Positions 45,715 to 55,695 of a stretch of 55,695 nucleotides of DNA are shown one piece after another. Location of the stretch: assembly GCA_964483725.1 (NCBI GenBank), contig CAZACQ010000004.1, positions 1 to 55,695 on the forward strand, read 5' to 3'. The notes below the pieces were generated by a model. That model was not told the DNA's origin and did not search any database. It saw only the letters and a program-made list of their open reading frames with translations. How positions within the stretch are numbered: the first letter of the stretch is position 1; the number at the start of each line of letters is the position of its first letter. Both the position numbers and the translations under genes were made by a program. This DNA comes from CAZACQ01 sp964483725 (GTDB taxonomy: Bacteria > Patescibacteriota > Gracilibacteria > Absconditabacterales > Absconditicoccaceae).

Positions 45715-46281
45715 TTATTTATTAATATCCTTTTCAAGTTCATCTTCCTCTTTTTTAGAATTGTTGATAACTCACCTTACTTGCAAAGAATGATTTAAAA
45801 AATTTGCATATTGTTCTGCTAGTTCTTCACGAGACATTGTTCACATATTTTCCAATCTAGACATTTCTTCACTATTTATTCATACTTGCTCCATCAAAGT
45901 TTCTTGTGTTAGAACAGTTGTTGATCAAGGAAGAAATCTTGAAAATATACCTCAATTTCTATCAATAGAAACATCAAAATGTTCATTAGTAGTCATACCT
46001 GGAAGTGGATAGTTTTCAGCAGCAAAAAATTCATTACCACTTCAAGAATGCTCAGCTTCATAAAAATCCATTATCCAATCAGTAATTTTAGCTAGTGGAA
46101 CAACATTTTCTTTTGACAATCAAACATCAAAAGTAAGTCAATCTTTTTCAAGTTTAAATCAATCAACTGATTCTACAACATCAAATGATGGATCAATCTT
46201 TGAAAGTTCATCTCTTAATTCAGATAATTCTTCTGAATTCTCTACATTTTCTATATTGTTTTGTTTTAAAGCTTCACTCAT
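45715..46281 (-). CDS. Hypothetical acidic protein, 188 aa
   Basis: 188 residues, soluble, acidic, with a Glu/Asn-rich start, a middle globular stretch (ENYPLPGMTTNEHFDVSID) and a helical end (TMSREELAEQYANFLNHSL). No motif recognised. First gene of the three-gene acidic cluster, divergent from the malic enzyme gene. Confidence 0.7.
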
Positions 46282-46430
46282 TTTTTTTGTTTTTATATTA
46301 TAAAATATAGCTTAATTATAAATAAAATATTGTTTTTGTCAAAAATAAAGAAACTATTTTAAGTATTTGATAAGTAGGTAATTTAAAATTATACATAAGA
46401 TACAATTTATATATCTAAACAATCATATTT

Positions 46431-47564
46431 ATGGACTTTTTCAAGGAAAGCTTAAAAATGCATGAAAAATATAAATGAAAATTGGAAACTATATCCAAAA
46501 TAAAATTAGAAAACCAAAATGATCTAAGTACAGCCTATAGCCCTTGAGTTGCTGAAGCCTGTAAAGAAATACATAAAGATGAAGAAAAAATCTATAATTA
46601 CACATTGAAATCAAATACTATTGCTGTAATTAGTGACTGAAGTGCTGTATTGTGATTGTGAAACATATGAGACAAAGCAAGCCTACCAGTAATGGAATGA
46701 AAATGTATACTATTCAAAGAGTTTGCTGATGTAAATGCTTTTCCAATAATTCTTGATACTCAAGATACAGAAGAAATAATTAAGACAATAAAAACCATTT
46801 CTAATTGATTTGGATGAATAAACTTGGAAGACATATCTGCTCCAAGATGTTTTGAAATAGAAAACAGACTAAAAGAAGAACTTGATATACCCGTATTTCA
46901 TGATGATCAACATTGAACTGCTATAGTAACACTTGCATGATTAATAAATTGATTGAAAATAACTTGAAAGAAAAAAGAAAATATAAAAGTAGTAATAAAT
47001 TGACTATGAGCTGCATGAATAGCAATAGTAAAATTACTAAAACTTTATGGAATTGAAGATATAATAGTATGTGACAGTAAATGAATCATATCATCAAACA
47101 GGACAGACCTAAATAATGAAAAAGAAAAAATATTAGAAATAACAAACACAAAAGATATAAAATGAAATCTAAAAGATGCAGTAAAATGAAGAGATGTTTT
47201 TATATGAGTTAGTGTATGATGAGCTTTGGAAAAAGAAGATATAAAATCAATGAACAGTGACCCTATGGTTTTTGCTATGGCAAACCCCGTTCCTGAAATA
47301 ATGCCAGATGAAGCAAAAAAAGCATGAGCAAGGATAATAGCAACTTGAAGATCTGATTTTCCAAATCAACTAAATAATGTACTAGTATTTCCTTGAGTTT
47401 TTAAATGAGCTTTGGCAAATAAAGTAAGTCAAATAACGGATGAAATGAAAATAAATGCTGCTGTTGCTCTGGCTAATCATATCACAAATCCAAGCGAAGA
47501 TAATTTGATACCATCTCCTTTGGATAAAACTGTTTCTGATACAATAGCAAAAAATATTATTTAA
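46431..47564 (+). CDS. Malic enzyme (malate dehydrogenase, decarboxylating)
   Basis: 377 residues, the short bacterial form. It converts malate to pyruvate and CO2 with reduction of NAD(P)+. Seen are LSTAYSPGVAEACKEI, GKCILFKEFADVNAFP, ISAPRCFEIE (metal-binding Glu/Asp region), DDQHGTAIVTLAGL, the cofactor-binding NGLGAAGIAI and RSDFPNQLNNVLVFPGVFKGAL. One of the few central carbon enzymes in the window; it could supply pyruvate and reducing power. Stand-alone gene. Confidence 0.94.
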
Positions 47565-47581
47565 AATTAAAGTTTCTAAAG

Positions 47582-48280
47582 TTAAAAATCATCTGATTTT
47601 ATAAAATTCACTCAAAAATTATTTCATTTCAGATTTTCATTTATTACAGCAAGTTCTGCTTTGTATTTTTTTCAAAAATATTGCAATGTATACAAATCTG
47701 ATTCTTTTATATTCTTTTTTAACTTAATCTCATATGCAAAAAGCTTTTTTCAATTAGTTATAACTAGATCTACTTCTTTTTGCATCTTATTGATCCAATA
47801 ATACATATTTTCATACAAAACTCAGTTCTTAATAAACTTTGAAATCACAAATGATTCATACAATTGTCAATCATCATGCCTCAATGAAATATTCAAAAAA
47901 TTACTTATAATAAAATTTCTAAATCAATTATCAAGAAAGTATATCTTAAAAGAAAGATTTTTTGAATCAAAAAAATTATTAAGAATAATAATAAATCATT
48001 CTCTTTGTAAAAAATCAAGTAAAAGTACTAATTTATCTTTATCATAATCAAAAAGTGATGCTAAATCTCTTTCTTTTACTAGTGTTCAATGATACAAAGC
48101 AATATATGATAAAAAATCATCATAATTAGTTCAAGTTATATTTTCTTTAGACTTAAGAAATTTTGATTTACTCAAATTATAAATATTTTCAAAATATGAT
48201 TTCCTATCATCATAAGATAAAGTATAAAAATCACTTACTCTATCTCACCATATCAATAATTTTTCCAAGTTAGATATCAT
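47582..48280 (-). CDS. DUF4143-type protein lacking the AAA ATPase domain
   Basis: 232 residues. A winged-helix-like segment (LYHGTLVKERDLASLFDYD) is followed by FKIYFLDNGFRNFII and a nuclease-like core with EVDLVITNGKKLFAYEIKLKK, fitting the E-xD-...-ExK of PD-(D/E)xK folds. This is the C-terminal half of a large family that normally begins with an AAA ATPase; here that half is absent, since the neighbouring gene ends just upstream. May be a remnant or an independent nuclease-like protein. Confidence 0.75.
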
Positions 48281-48303
48281 AAAAGAAATTAACTTATAAA
48301 GTT

Positions 48304-49077
48304 TTAACTAGAAAATATTTTCTTCAATTTATCTGTTCACAAAAAATTATAAAACTGAGCATTCTCACTTGTTACAATATTATGCTCTGATAGAAGTTTT
48401 GCCATATGATCTTCCAAATCTGAATCAGCAGGTACTGCTTGATAAGACCTTAATAAACTAATTTTAGCATTTTTATCTTCACTTGCTAAATCTAGTAATT
48501 TATTAAATCAATTTAATATTATATATTTGATTCCATCCAAAAGCTCTGGAGAATTCTCTCTTTTATACTCAAGTTGATAAAACAGTACTATATTTCTTAC
48601 AGGAACATCTCATGAGCTTATAAGTTCTAGTATTTTTGAAATTAAATCTTTTGAATAATCAGATCAAAGAGAATCTATAGATAAATAAAGTTTATATAAA
48701 CTTCAATACAAGCTTGCTTCATAATCTGTATTTATCACAGTAGAAATATAATTTTCTGCATCAGAAATAGATATAATTCACTTATCTATAGAATTAGATA
48801 ATATATCTAAATAAAGGACTGAAGAAGGTTCACAATTATCAAGTAAGAAAACAACACTATTTGAATCAAGATCGAAACTCTCAATCAAACATTTATATAT
48901 AAGATTTTGATACTTTGGGTCATTTAATTTTCATATATCCTTGAAAAATTTAAGTCAAGATTCAAGATCATTAATTGCTAAAGTTTGCATAATTTCTTCA
49001 GAGCCAGCAAGATGTGCTCTATTAGAATTTTTACTTGGACCTTTATCTAAACTTTTACCAATAGTAGCTTCGACCAT
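48304..49077 (-). CDS. Hypothetical helical protein, 257 aa
   Basis: 257 residues, predicted all-helical with Leu/Asp/Ser-rich repeats of roughly 35-40 residues (e.g. LYLDILSNSIDKGIISISDAE, LYGSLYKLYLSIDSL, ISKILELISSGDVPVRN), suggesting an alpha-solenoid. No signal peptide. It is 23 bases upstream of the DUF4143 gene on the same strand. Function unknown. Confidence 0.7.
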
Positions 49078-49138
49078 TTTTATATATATTAATATCTAAA
49101 TTAAGATATATAATACATATTTTTTTGAAAAATGCAAA

Positions 49139-49165
49139 AAAAGCTTTCAAATAATGAAAGCTTTT
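49139..49165 (-). terminator. Rho-independent terminator
   Basis: AAAAGCTTTCA / TGAAAGCTTTT, an 11-bp stem with a 5-base loop, just downstream (minus strand) of the 116-aa gene, with an A-run that reads as a U-tract on the minus strand. Confidence 0.85.
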
Positions 49166-49173
49166 GGATTCTT

Positions 49174-49524
49174 TTATAAGAACTTTTTGGTTCACTCTTG
49201 TATTTTTTTTGCATCTTCAAGATACTTTTCAAGCATTTGTCTAGCTTCAATAGATATATTTTCACTTTCTAATTGGTCTTGAATTTTCCTAACAGTATCA
49301 TTTGCTATATCATTTGCTCTTTGCTTTTGTTCATCCAAGGAATCAGTTCTAGTTCTATGTCAATCATCTACATGCCTTTCACCCAATTCGTGAGCTATTT
49401 CAAACAATTTTTCATAAAAATGTTCTGTTTCTTCATGAAAAGGCATATCAGTTTGTTTACAATCAATATGAATATCAAGCATTTCTATATAGTTGTCCAA
49501 CAAGTCTTTATATAAGTTTTGCAT
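49174..49524 (-). CDS. Hypothetical helical protein, 116 aa
   Basis: 116 residues, all-helical, rich in His, Asp and Glu: MPFHEETEHFYEKLFEIAHELGERHVDDGH then a charged coiled coil. The HEETEH and E-x2-H spacing recall the ferritin/Dps-like four-helix fold, but the chain is short and the ligand set was not established. Ends at a clear terminator. Confidence 0.7.
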
Positions 49525-49604
49525 TTCTTATTTGTTAATAATTAAATTTTTGCATATATTATAATAATAAGATTAGACTACTTTTTTATGATAAATGTTT
49601 GATA

Positions 49605-49979
49605 CTAAGAAATCTTACGAAATCTAATATGATTACCAGACACTTTAATAATTGATATATCTTTATCAAATAAATCATCAAGACTTCATATAATAGCATC
49701 ATAAGTAATTTTTCAAGTACTGGACATAGCTCACAGTTTTCAAGTTATCGATATATTTTCATCATCAAAACTAATATTACTTATTATAGCATTCATTGGT
49801 AAATCAATAAGATAATCATCTCATTTATAGCTTATAGTAGATGGAGAAGATATCTTAATACTACAATTATCCTTTTTTCAATAGTAATCAACAAAGTCAA
49901 AATTTATAGTATCTCATTGAAAATAAGATTTTCATATCAAAGATGATTTTATAATTTCTAGTCTTTCATTAAAATCCAT
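49605..49979 (-). CDS. Hypothetical protein, 124 aa
   Basis: 124 residues, mostly beta strands (IINFDFVDYYGKKDNCSIKI, DYLIDLPMNAIISNISFDDE), no signal peptide. Ends in HIRFRKIS. No family recognised; resembles a small beta-barrel or lipid-binding fold only in broad character. Confidence 0.65.
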
Positions 49980-50076
49980 AGTTATTTTTATTAAATAAAT
50001 TCTGATATCTTACAGTTTTTTATATATTAGCTAAATGATATATATTTAAATATAAAAAACAATTAAAAAACATAAC

Positions 50077-50841
50077 TTAATAATCAAACTCTACACAATC
50101 TTGAAAATCTATATCATCTTCTTGCAACTGATATTTAATATTTTCTATCCTTGTAGAAGTCATAGGATGTGTAGAAAAAAATTCCTGTAGCTTCCTATGA
50201 TAGCCAGACTCTTCATCAAAGAAATTCAAAGCACAAGCTGGATTTAGTCATTTTTCCAAGACAAACTGGATAGCTTTGTTGTCTGCATGAATTTCCATTT
50301 CTTTACTTACAAAATTTCACATCAAATTAGCAATTCTAGTAAGATCTATCCCTGCTTCATAACCAAAATAAGCCAAAGCCATCATAAAAGGAAACTGTGT
50401 ACTAAACATTCTCAAAGGATCCTGATTTACTAAATGTCATTTTTCATGACCTACTACAAAAATCAACTCCTCCAAATATTTGATCTCTTCCAAAAGTCAG
50501 CTAGTAATAGCAATATTTCCACCAAGTGTAGCGAAAGCATTGGGCTGTTCTGTCTTCCAAAGATACAAATCATATTCAAAATCATCCAAATATCACATAG
50601 CTATAGATTTGTCAAATTCTTCATACTCTCATTGAAACATCATAAAATCTCAGAAAATTTCTTTTTCTTGCTCCAAGGAAATATTTTTTACTACTATATA
50701 AGAAAAAGCATAAAAACTAAGAAATGCAAATCCCAGGCTCCCCACAAGAATCAATATCATCTTCAATCCCCATCACCAATCAGGACTACTAGGGCTTGCT
50801 TCTTTGGGTTTATCTATTGGTAAATCTACTTTTTTGTGCAT
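50077..50841 (-). CDS. M48-family zinc metalloprotease (HtpX/Ste24-like)
   Basis: 254 residues. A membrane helix at about 28-50 is followed by the protease domain: FVVGHEKGHLVNQD holds the HExxH zinc motif (HEKGH), and EMEIHADNKAIQ provides the third ligand Glu. NAFATLGGNIAIT is also typical of M48. It degrades or trims membrane or envelope proteins. Divergent from the PH protein across a GC palindrome. Confidence 0.92.
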
Positions 50842-50927
50842 ATATTTTGGCTAAAAAATAAACTTAATACAATATAATGTTTTTTATTTTCAAATACAAG
50901 ATTTATTTCTACTAAATAGTAAAAATT

Positions 50928-50943
50928 TCAAGGCCGGCCTTGA
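50928..50943. repeat. GC-rich palindrome TCAAGGCCGGCCTTGA
   Basis: A perfect 16-bp palindrome in the divergent promoter region of the M48 protease and the PH protein. It shares the core AAGGCCGGCCTT with both arms of the inverted repeat at 35461-35535, so it is a recurring intergenic element. Confidence 0.85.
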
Positions 50944-51014
50944 AGATAATAAAAGTTGATTTCGAGGCAAAAATATTTAAAAATCAAATAAGATTTAATA
51001 GTTAAAATAAGAAA

Positions 51015-53543
51015 ATGAAAATCCAATGTCCTGAATGCTGAAATGAGTTTGATATCAAAGAAACAAATCTTGGTAAAAATGTAGAATGCCCAAAATGCTA
51101 CAATATTTTCCAAGCAAAATATGAAAATGAAATGCTTCCAGACACAAATGTACAATACAGCAAAAATCAAGTTTTCAAACCCAATTTCAAAAGTTTTATG
51201 ACTTTTTCTACTACAATTATTACATTTTTACTATGGATTTTTGGACTACTTACGATAGTAAGTATAGTATGAGTAGTTTTTGAAAATGCATTTGCCTGAG
51301 GATTGATACTGTGAATTTTATGATTTTTGATAAATTTCTGGCTATTGAAAATTATCTATAATAAAGAAAGATATGAAATCAAAGATAACAAAATAATTTA
51401 CTGATATGGTGCACTTTTTCACGACAATGAAATAGAATTGAATATCAACAAGATAGTACAAGTAAAAGTAGTGCTTGGATTTTTCCAATACAACATATTT
51501 TGAACAGGTGATATTATAATAAAATCAGCTGGAAGCGGCACCACCAACATCATAATACAAAATATAGACAATCCTTTGCAAGCATACAAGCTAATACAAG
51601 CAAGTATGAGAGAGAATTGATTTCAATTGAGCAAAGAAAAACTAGTCCAAGAAACTGCTCCTCACAGGTTATGAGTGATGATAGATGTGGCTTTAAGATA
51701 CCTTGCTTGAGTTGGTTTTTGAATATTTGTACTTTATGAGGCAGTACAAGATATGATAGAATACTTTGGTTATACCATATTTATAGTTTGAATAATATTA
51801 GCTCTAATCATACCAATAATACTTACATATCTTGATCTTAAAAGAAGATACTATAGAGTATATACAGATGCAGTCTTTTTCTCTGACTGATTTCTTACCA
51901 GAAGATACAGCTTCATACCATTTGAAAATGTATCAGATACAGACAATCAACAAAACTTTTTGGAAAAAATCTTTGGTATTCATGATGTAAGAATTAGTTC
52001 ACAATGAAGCGAAAATAATGTAGTTTTCAAAAATATGCTATATTGAGAAACTATGATGGAAAACATCAATTACCTAAAAGACAAAACAATACTATGAAAA
52101 ACTCCAAAAGAAGAATACACAAAAGAACAAAATCATAAGATAGAAGATAAAATAGTAAATTATAAAAACACTCAAGAAGAAGCTCTTGACTATGACCCTA
52201 GCTTCAAAGAAACTTATCAAATGAGTTTGTTGAAAAATATCATAGTAATAATACCCACTTTGATAATCCCGCCATTGTTCTTGGTATTAGTTGTTTTCAA
52301 AATAATAGCTGTAAAATTTACAAGGTTTTATGTGAAAGAAAGTAGCATAGAAGAACAGTTTTCTTTTTTGATAAACAATCATTCTGTTTTTTCCATAGAC
52401 AAAGTAAGTAAGGTTAATTTTAGAGAAAGTATAATAGATAAGCTAATTGGTACTTGTAGCATAGAGTTTTGTTCTATAGGTGCTGGAAACAATATCAGCT
52501 TTTCTCATATCAAAAAAACTCCAGAGCTTTTCGAGCAAATAGAAAGAAAAATAGGTATCCACAACGAAGATTTGATGAAAGAATTCCAAGTCAAATTTAG
52601 TATATCTGATTATATCAAATCTGATGTGATGATGTTTTTGTGTTTTTTGATATGAATCACAATCGCAAGTATTGTATGATTTGTAGCCTCCCCTATCATA
52701 TGAACATGAGTGATAATCACAGCAATAATATTAGTTTTATTGATCATAGTATGAAAAATTATTTATCTAAGCTATTACTATTCTCCAAACTGGTATAGTC
52801 ATAAAATATATGCAGACACCATCTGCTCTCATGAATGAATAATTATTCAAGAGAAAAAACATAGTCTAAAAAGATACCTAAAATGAATAAAAACAACCAA
52901 ATATCCACTCACATCTACAGGTAGTGTGTATATAAATGTAGCTGGTGAACAAGTAGTAAACACATGACAAGGCTGAAGAATTTCATTTTCTAGCTATATC
53001 CAAGTAGATTTTGTACAAAATGTTTTTGGTTATGTATATGAACTTGATAATTTATTAACTTCAGAAAAAATAGACAAAACTATCCTCCATGAAGACAAAC
53101 CTTGTCTTTCAAACACATTAGTACCATCAGGAATAGTAGTTTGAGTTTTGGTTTTGATACTGTTTTTTGCTACAAATATACAATTGATATGATTTGATGC
53201 TGCAGATAATATTATCCAAAATGAAATTATTTGAATAGGGTTCTTGCTTTTGTGAATTTTGTATCTTGCAATACTTACATGGTATATCAAAGTTCAATTC
53301 TTTAGATTAGAATGATCTAGAGCCCTTCACCGCTATGGTATCATATACAAAACTTATCATAGCATCAGGTATGATAGAATAGATTTTGTAGAATCTTATC
53401 AAGGTTTTTGGAACAAAGTTTTTGGAAATGGGAATGTATTTATATACACTATAGGAAGCTCTGCTACTGAGATGAAAATATCTGATATACAAGATTATCA
53501 AAAGTTTTATAAGAAATTGAAGTTTGAGGAGGAAGACAAATAA
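51015..53543 (+). CDS. Zinc-ribbon plus multi-PH membrane protein, 842 aa
   Basis: 842 residues. Starts with a zinc ribbon MKIQCPEC...VECPKC, then repeated units of two membrane helices followed by a bacterial PH-like (bPH_2/YdbT) beta domain. I count at least three such units: helices near 65-115 with IYNKERYEI following; helices near 225-275 with RRYYRVYTDA; then pairs near 405-440, 540-595 and 715-760 with PH-like strands after. The function of such proteins is not known; they may scaffold membrane complexes. The same fold occurs in the 202-aa protein at 27956. Confidence 0.82.
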
Positions 53544-53544
53544 A

Positions 53545-53928
53545 CTAAGCCCACTTATCCAAAAATTCTTTCAAAGCATTTAGATCTTTTTGACTATGAT
53601 CGTAGTGGTAAGTATTTATACCAAGACTTTGAGCAGATTTCACTGCCTCAGGATTGTGTTCAAAATAAACAAGATCATCTATTTGAAAGTTATAATATTC
53701 AATTAATTTTTGATAATAAGAAGGATCAGTTTTTTCTGGCTTGTGTGAAAGAGTAAAAAGCTCATAAGGGATTTTATTCAGTCAAAATTTTTGTATTTGC
53801 TCTTGGTTTGCATTAGTTAATACTATCTTGGGGTTTGGATACGATTCCAAAAGTTCATACATTCCTTGGTAGATTCAATGGTTTGGTATTAGCAATGTAT
53901 TTACAGCATCTACAAGTATTGTTTTCAT
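53545..53928 (-). CDS. Small HAD-superfamily phosphatase-like protein
   Basis: 127 residues. LVDAVNTLLI is a HAD motif I whose second Asp is replaced by Val, as in dehalogenase-like members; IVLTNANQEQ is motif II, and VYFEHNPEAVKSAQSLGINTYHYD gives the motif IV region. It lacks the cap domain. Substrate unknown; loss of the second Asp makes phosphatase activity uncertain. Ends 1 base from the PH protein stop, convergent. Confidence 0.8.
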
Positions 53929-53961
53929 TTTTAAAAAGTTAGAACTAAAAGTTATTTTTAG

Positions 53962-54041
53962 TTTATTGAAATGATTTTCAAAAATCAATTTATTTTTTAT
54001 ATCAAAAAATAGATACATTTAAATCCAATAATTTCAATAAA
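53962..54041. repeat. Inverted repeat in a divergent promoter
   Basis: TTTATTGAAAT (53962-53972) and ATTTCAATAAA (54031-54041) are perfect 11-bp reverse complements between the HAD gene and the flippase gene. Possible operator or hairpin. Confidence 0.45.
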
Positions 54042-54131
54042 GAATCAGAATAATCATTTAAATACAAACTTGAAAAATAGCAAAAAATAGCTAAAACTAA
54101 CAAAATATAAATTTAACAAAATCTACAAACT

Positions 54132-55670
54132 ATGAGCGAAAAAACTAAAAACCTACTACCCGATCAGACATTAGCAAACAAACTTATCAGCAAAGGATTT
54201 TGGCTGTATCTTTTTGCTTTTTTAGGATTACCATTATGATACTTAATCAGAGTTATACTTTCTAATGATTTATCAGTTTGAGAAGTAGGTATCATATACT
54301 CTCTTATCAGTTTGATGTCCATACTTTCAATACTTAGCACACTAGGAATTAGCCAATGAGCGATGGTATACTTCCTACCCAAGTATATAGTAGACAACAA
54401 GCCTGACTATGTCAGCACCATATACAAGATAGTTAGGTATATCAATATATGAATGACACTTGTAGTTGGATTAGCTTTTTACTTTTTTATACAATATTTC
54501 TGAACTGCATATATAGAGCATCCTGAATCTATCAGCATACTGTATATTTTCTTATGAGTGTTTTTGTTTTTGAATCTTAGAAAACCAATAGAGTGAATTT
54601 ACAAAACAGTTCAAAATGTTTTTGTACCTAAATTCACTGAATTTTTAAAACAAGTACTAATAAGCATATTATTAATAAGTTTTTTCTTACTTGGTATATG
54701 AGATCTTATAAATTATGGGTATGCTTTCCTTATATGATGAATTATCAGTTATCTTATATATTATATAGTTTTTAGGTACAAATATGCTTGAGAAATACTA
54801 GCTTGAAAATTTATCAAAGACAATGAGCTTTTCAAGAAAATAATGTTTTTCTGAATTTCTGCACTGATAGCAGCCAATGCTATGTTAATCATCAAAAATA
54901 TTGATATGCAAATGCTCTTAATAATTTCATGAGCTGAAAGTGCTGGTTATTATACCAACTATATGAGTCTGATAGCTATAGTTATGTTTTTCCTCTCTCC
55001 TATATTATGACTACTATTTCCTATCATCTCTGAGTTAAAAAGTAAGGGGCAAATTGAAAAACTCAAACTATTACAAAACTTTTTGTACAAGTATTTTATA
55101 GTTTTTGCTTTTAGTATTATATTTTTGCTGGGAGTGTTTGGTGAAGAGATAGCAGTGATATTATTTTGAGAAGACTTTTTGTATAGTGGTACACTTCTTA
55201 GTTACTTAGTGATATTTGGTATTTTCAAGCTAATCTTTACTATAAATCTAGCAATACTTATGTGAATATGAGAAGCTAAGAAAAGGACAAATATACTAGT
55301 ATGAGTTATGGTTTTGAATATTGTATTGAATGCTTTGCTCATACCTAGTCTAGGAGCTTTGGGGGCTGGTATTGCTACAGGTATTAGCTGGGCAGTGATA
55401 GCTGTAGCTAGTTTTTATTTTGTCAATCAGCATCAAAAAATAAATTTTGACTGGCTTTTTTATGGTAAGAATTTCTTATTTTTACTTATAATATCTAGTA
55501 TTTATTATTTATTTGCCAAAGATTTATTTGTATTAGAAAATGCTTATAGATATAGCAATTTGATGTATATAGTAGCTATATGATTTTTTACTTATTTGAT
55601 CATGTTTGGATTGAACTTCAAAGAAGCAAAGATTTTTGTGAAAGAGTTGAAGAGATTTAGGAAAAGATAA
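54132..55670 (+). CDS. Polysaccharide flippase (Wzx/MATE-like membrane protein)
   Basis: 512 residues with about 12-14 hydrophobic helices. Typical features of the polysaccharide export (MVF) family are SKGFWLYLFAFLGLPLGYL at the start, SISQG-like ISQGAMVYFLPKY in helix 2, and NALLIPSLGALGAGIATGISW near the end. It would move lipid-linked sugars for cell-surface polysaccharide across the membrane. The specific substrate cannot be inferred; no glycosyltransferase neighbours are in the window. Confidence 0.88.
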
Positions 55671-55695
55671 ATCTATTTTGATTTAGTTACTACAT

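Noticed and set aside
46431..47564. First thought of as folD because of the Rossmann motif and GIINLEDI
   Set aside because: YSPGVAEAC, DDQHGTA and the RSDFPNQLNN motif identify malic enzyme.
1..55695. Widespread frameshifted or premature-stop pseudogenes
   Set aside because: The apparent stops are TGA = Gly; reading frames are intact in conserved families.
1..55695. CRISPR array, prophage or insertion sequence
   Set aside because: No regularly spaced direct repeats, transposase or phage structural motif was seen.

Overview
The window reads as a piece of chromosome from a Candidate Phyla Radiation (Patescibacteria) bacterium that translates UGA as glycine (NCBI code 25), i.e. Absconditabacteria (SR1) or Gracilibacteria (BD1-5). 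In-frame TGA codons sit at invariant glycines of many conserved proteins: the P-loop of the ATP synthase beta subunit, the DEAGRGPIAGP motif of RNase HII, and the motifs of UvrB, def, LigA, Rel and RNase J. Read with the standard code, every gene falls apart into fragments; read with TGA = Gly, 59 genes pack the window almost end to end with no gap over about 250 bases. The DNA is very AT-rich, starts lack Shine-Dalgarno sequences, and CGA is rare and may itself be recoded (see findings).

Layout. 1-4.1 kb: a VirB4-family ATPase (5' cut off by the window edge) and two polytopic membrane proteins, part of a type IV secretion/pilus-like machine. 4.1-9.0 kb: murC, an unknown gene, a C-terminally truncated uvrB and a surface-anchored acidic protein. 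9.2-13.8 kb: frr-rnhB facing a long minus-strand translation block (rpsL, rpsG, two unknown basic proteins, rplS, rplY, rpmB, tRNA-Lys, def). 13.9-19.1 kb: two secreted beta-domain proteins, mltG and the RNase J gene. 19.2-26.9 kb: a methyltransferase, a VirB2-like small membrane protein, yqeY, an RluA pseudouridine synthase, a zinc-ribbon membrane protein, a bifunctional-type (p)ppGpp enzyme, a type IV pilin-like protein and a membrane protein. 27.0-30.8 kb (+): ferredoxin, ndk, rpmE, PH-like membrane protein, a lone atpD, yidC.

30.9-38.6 kb is a minus-strand envelope redox/metal region: a CPYC thioredoxin-like protein, a DsbA-like CPFC protein, a flavodoxin-fold reductase, a copper P-type ATPase, an HMA-DsbD-like-HMA membrane fusion, a small Cys/His secreted protein and a GerMN lipoprotein. 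A GC-rich inverted repeat and a nested AT-rich inverted repeat lie between these genes. 38.7-43.7 kb holds divergent leuS and ligA. 43.8-46.3 kb has three acidic unknown proteins, one with peptidoglycan-binding-like motifs. 46.4-50.8 kb: malic enzyme, an orphan DUF4143 protein, several unknowns and an M48 protease. 51.0-55.7 kb: a zinc-ribbon/multi-PH membrane protein, a small HAD protein and a polysaccharide flippase.

Taken together the genes describe a small-genome, host-associated or scavenging cell that keeps full translation and DNA ligation machinery, builds its own peptidoglycan (murC, mltG), has secretion/pilus parts and envelope thiol/copper handling, and shows reduced pieces elsewhere (truncated UvrB, atpD with no neighbouring atp genes). 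Most identifications come from motifs read directly in the translated sequence; no database search was run.
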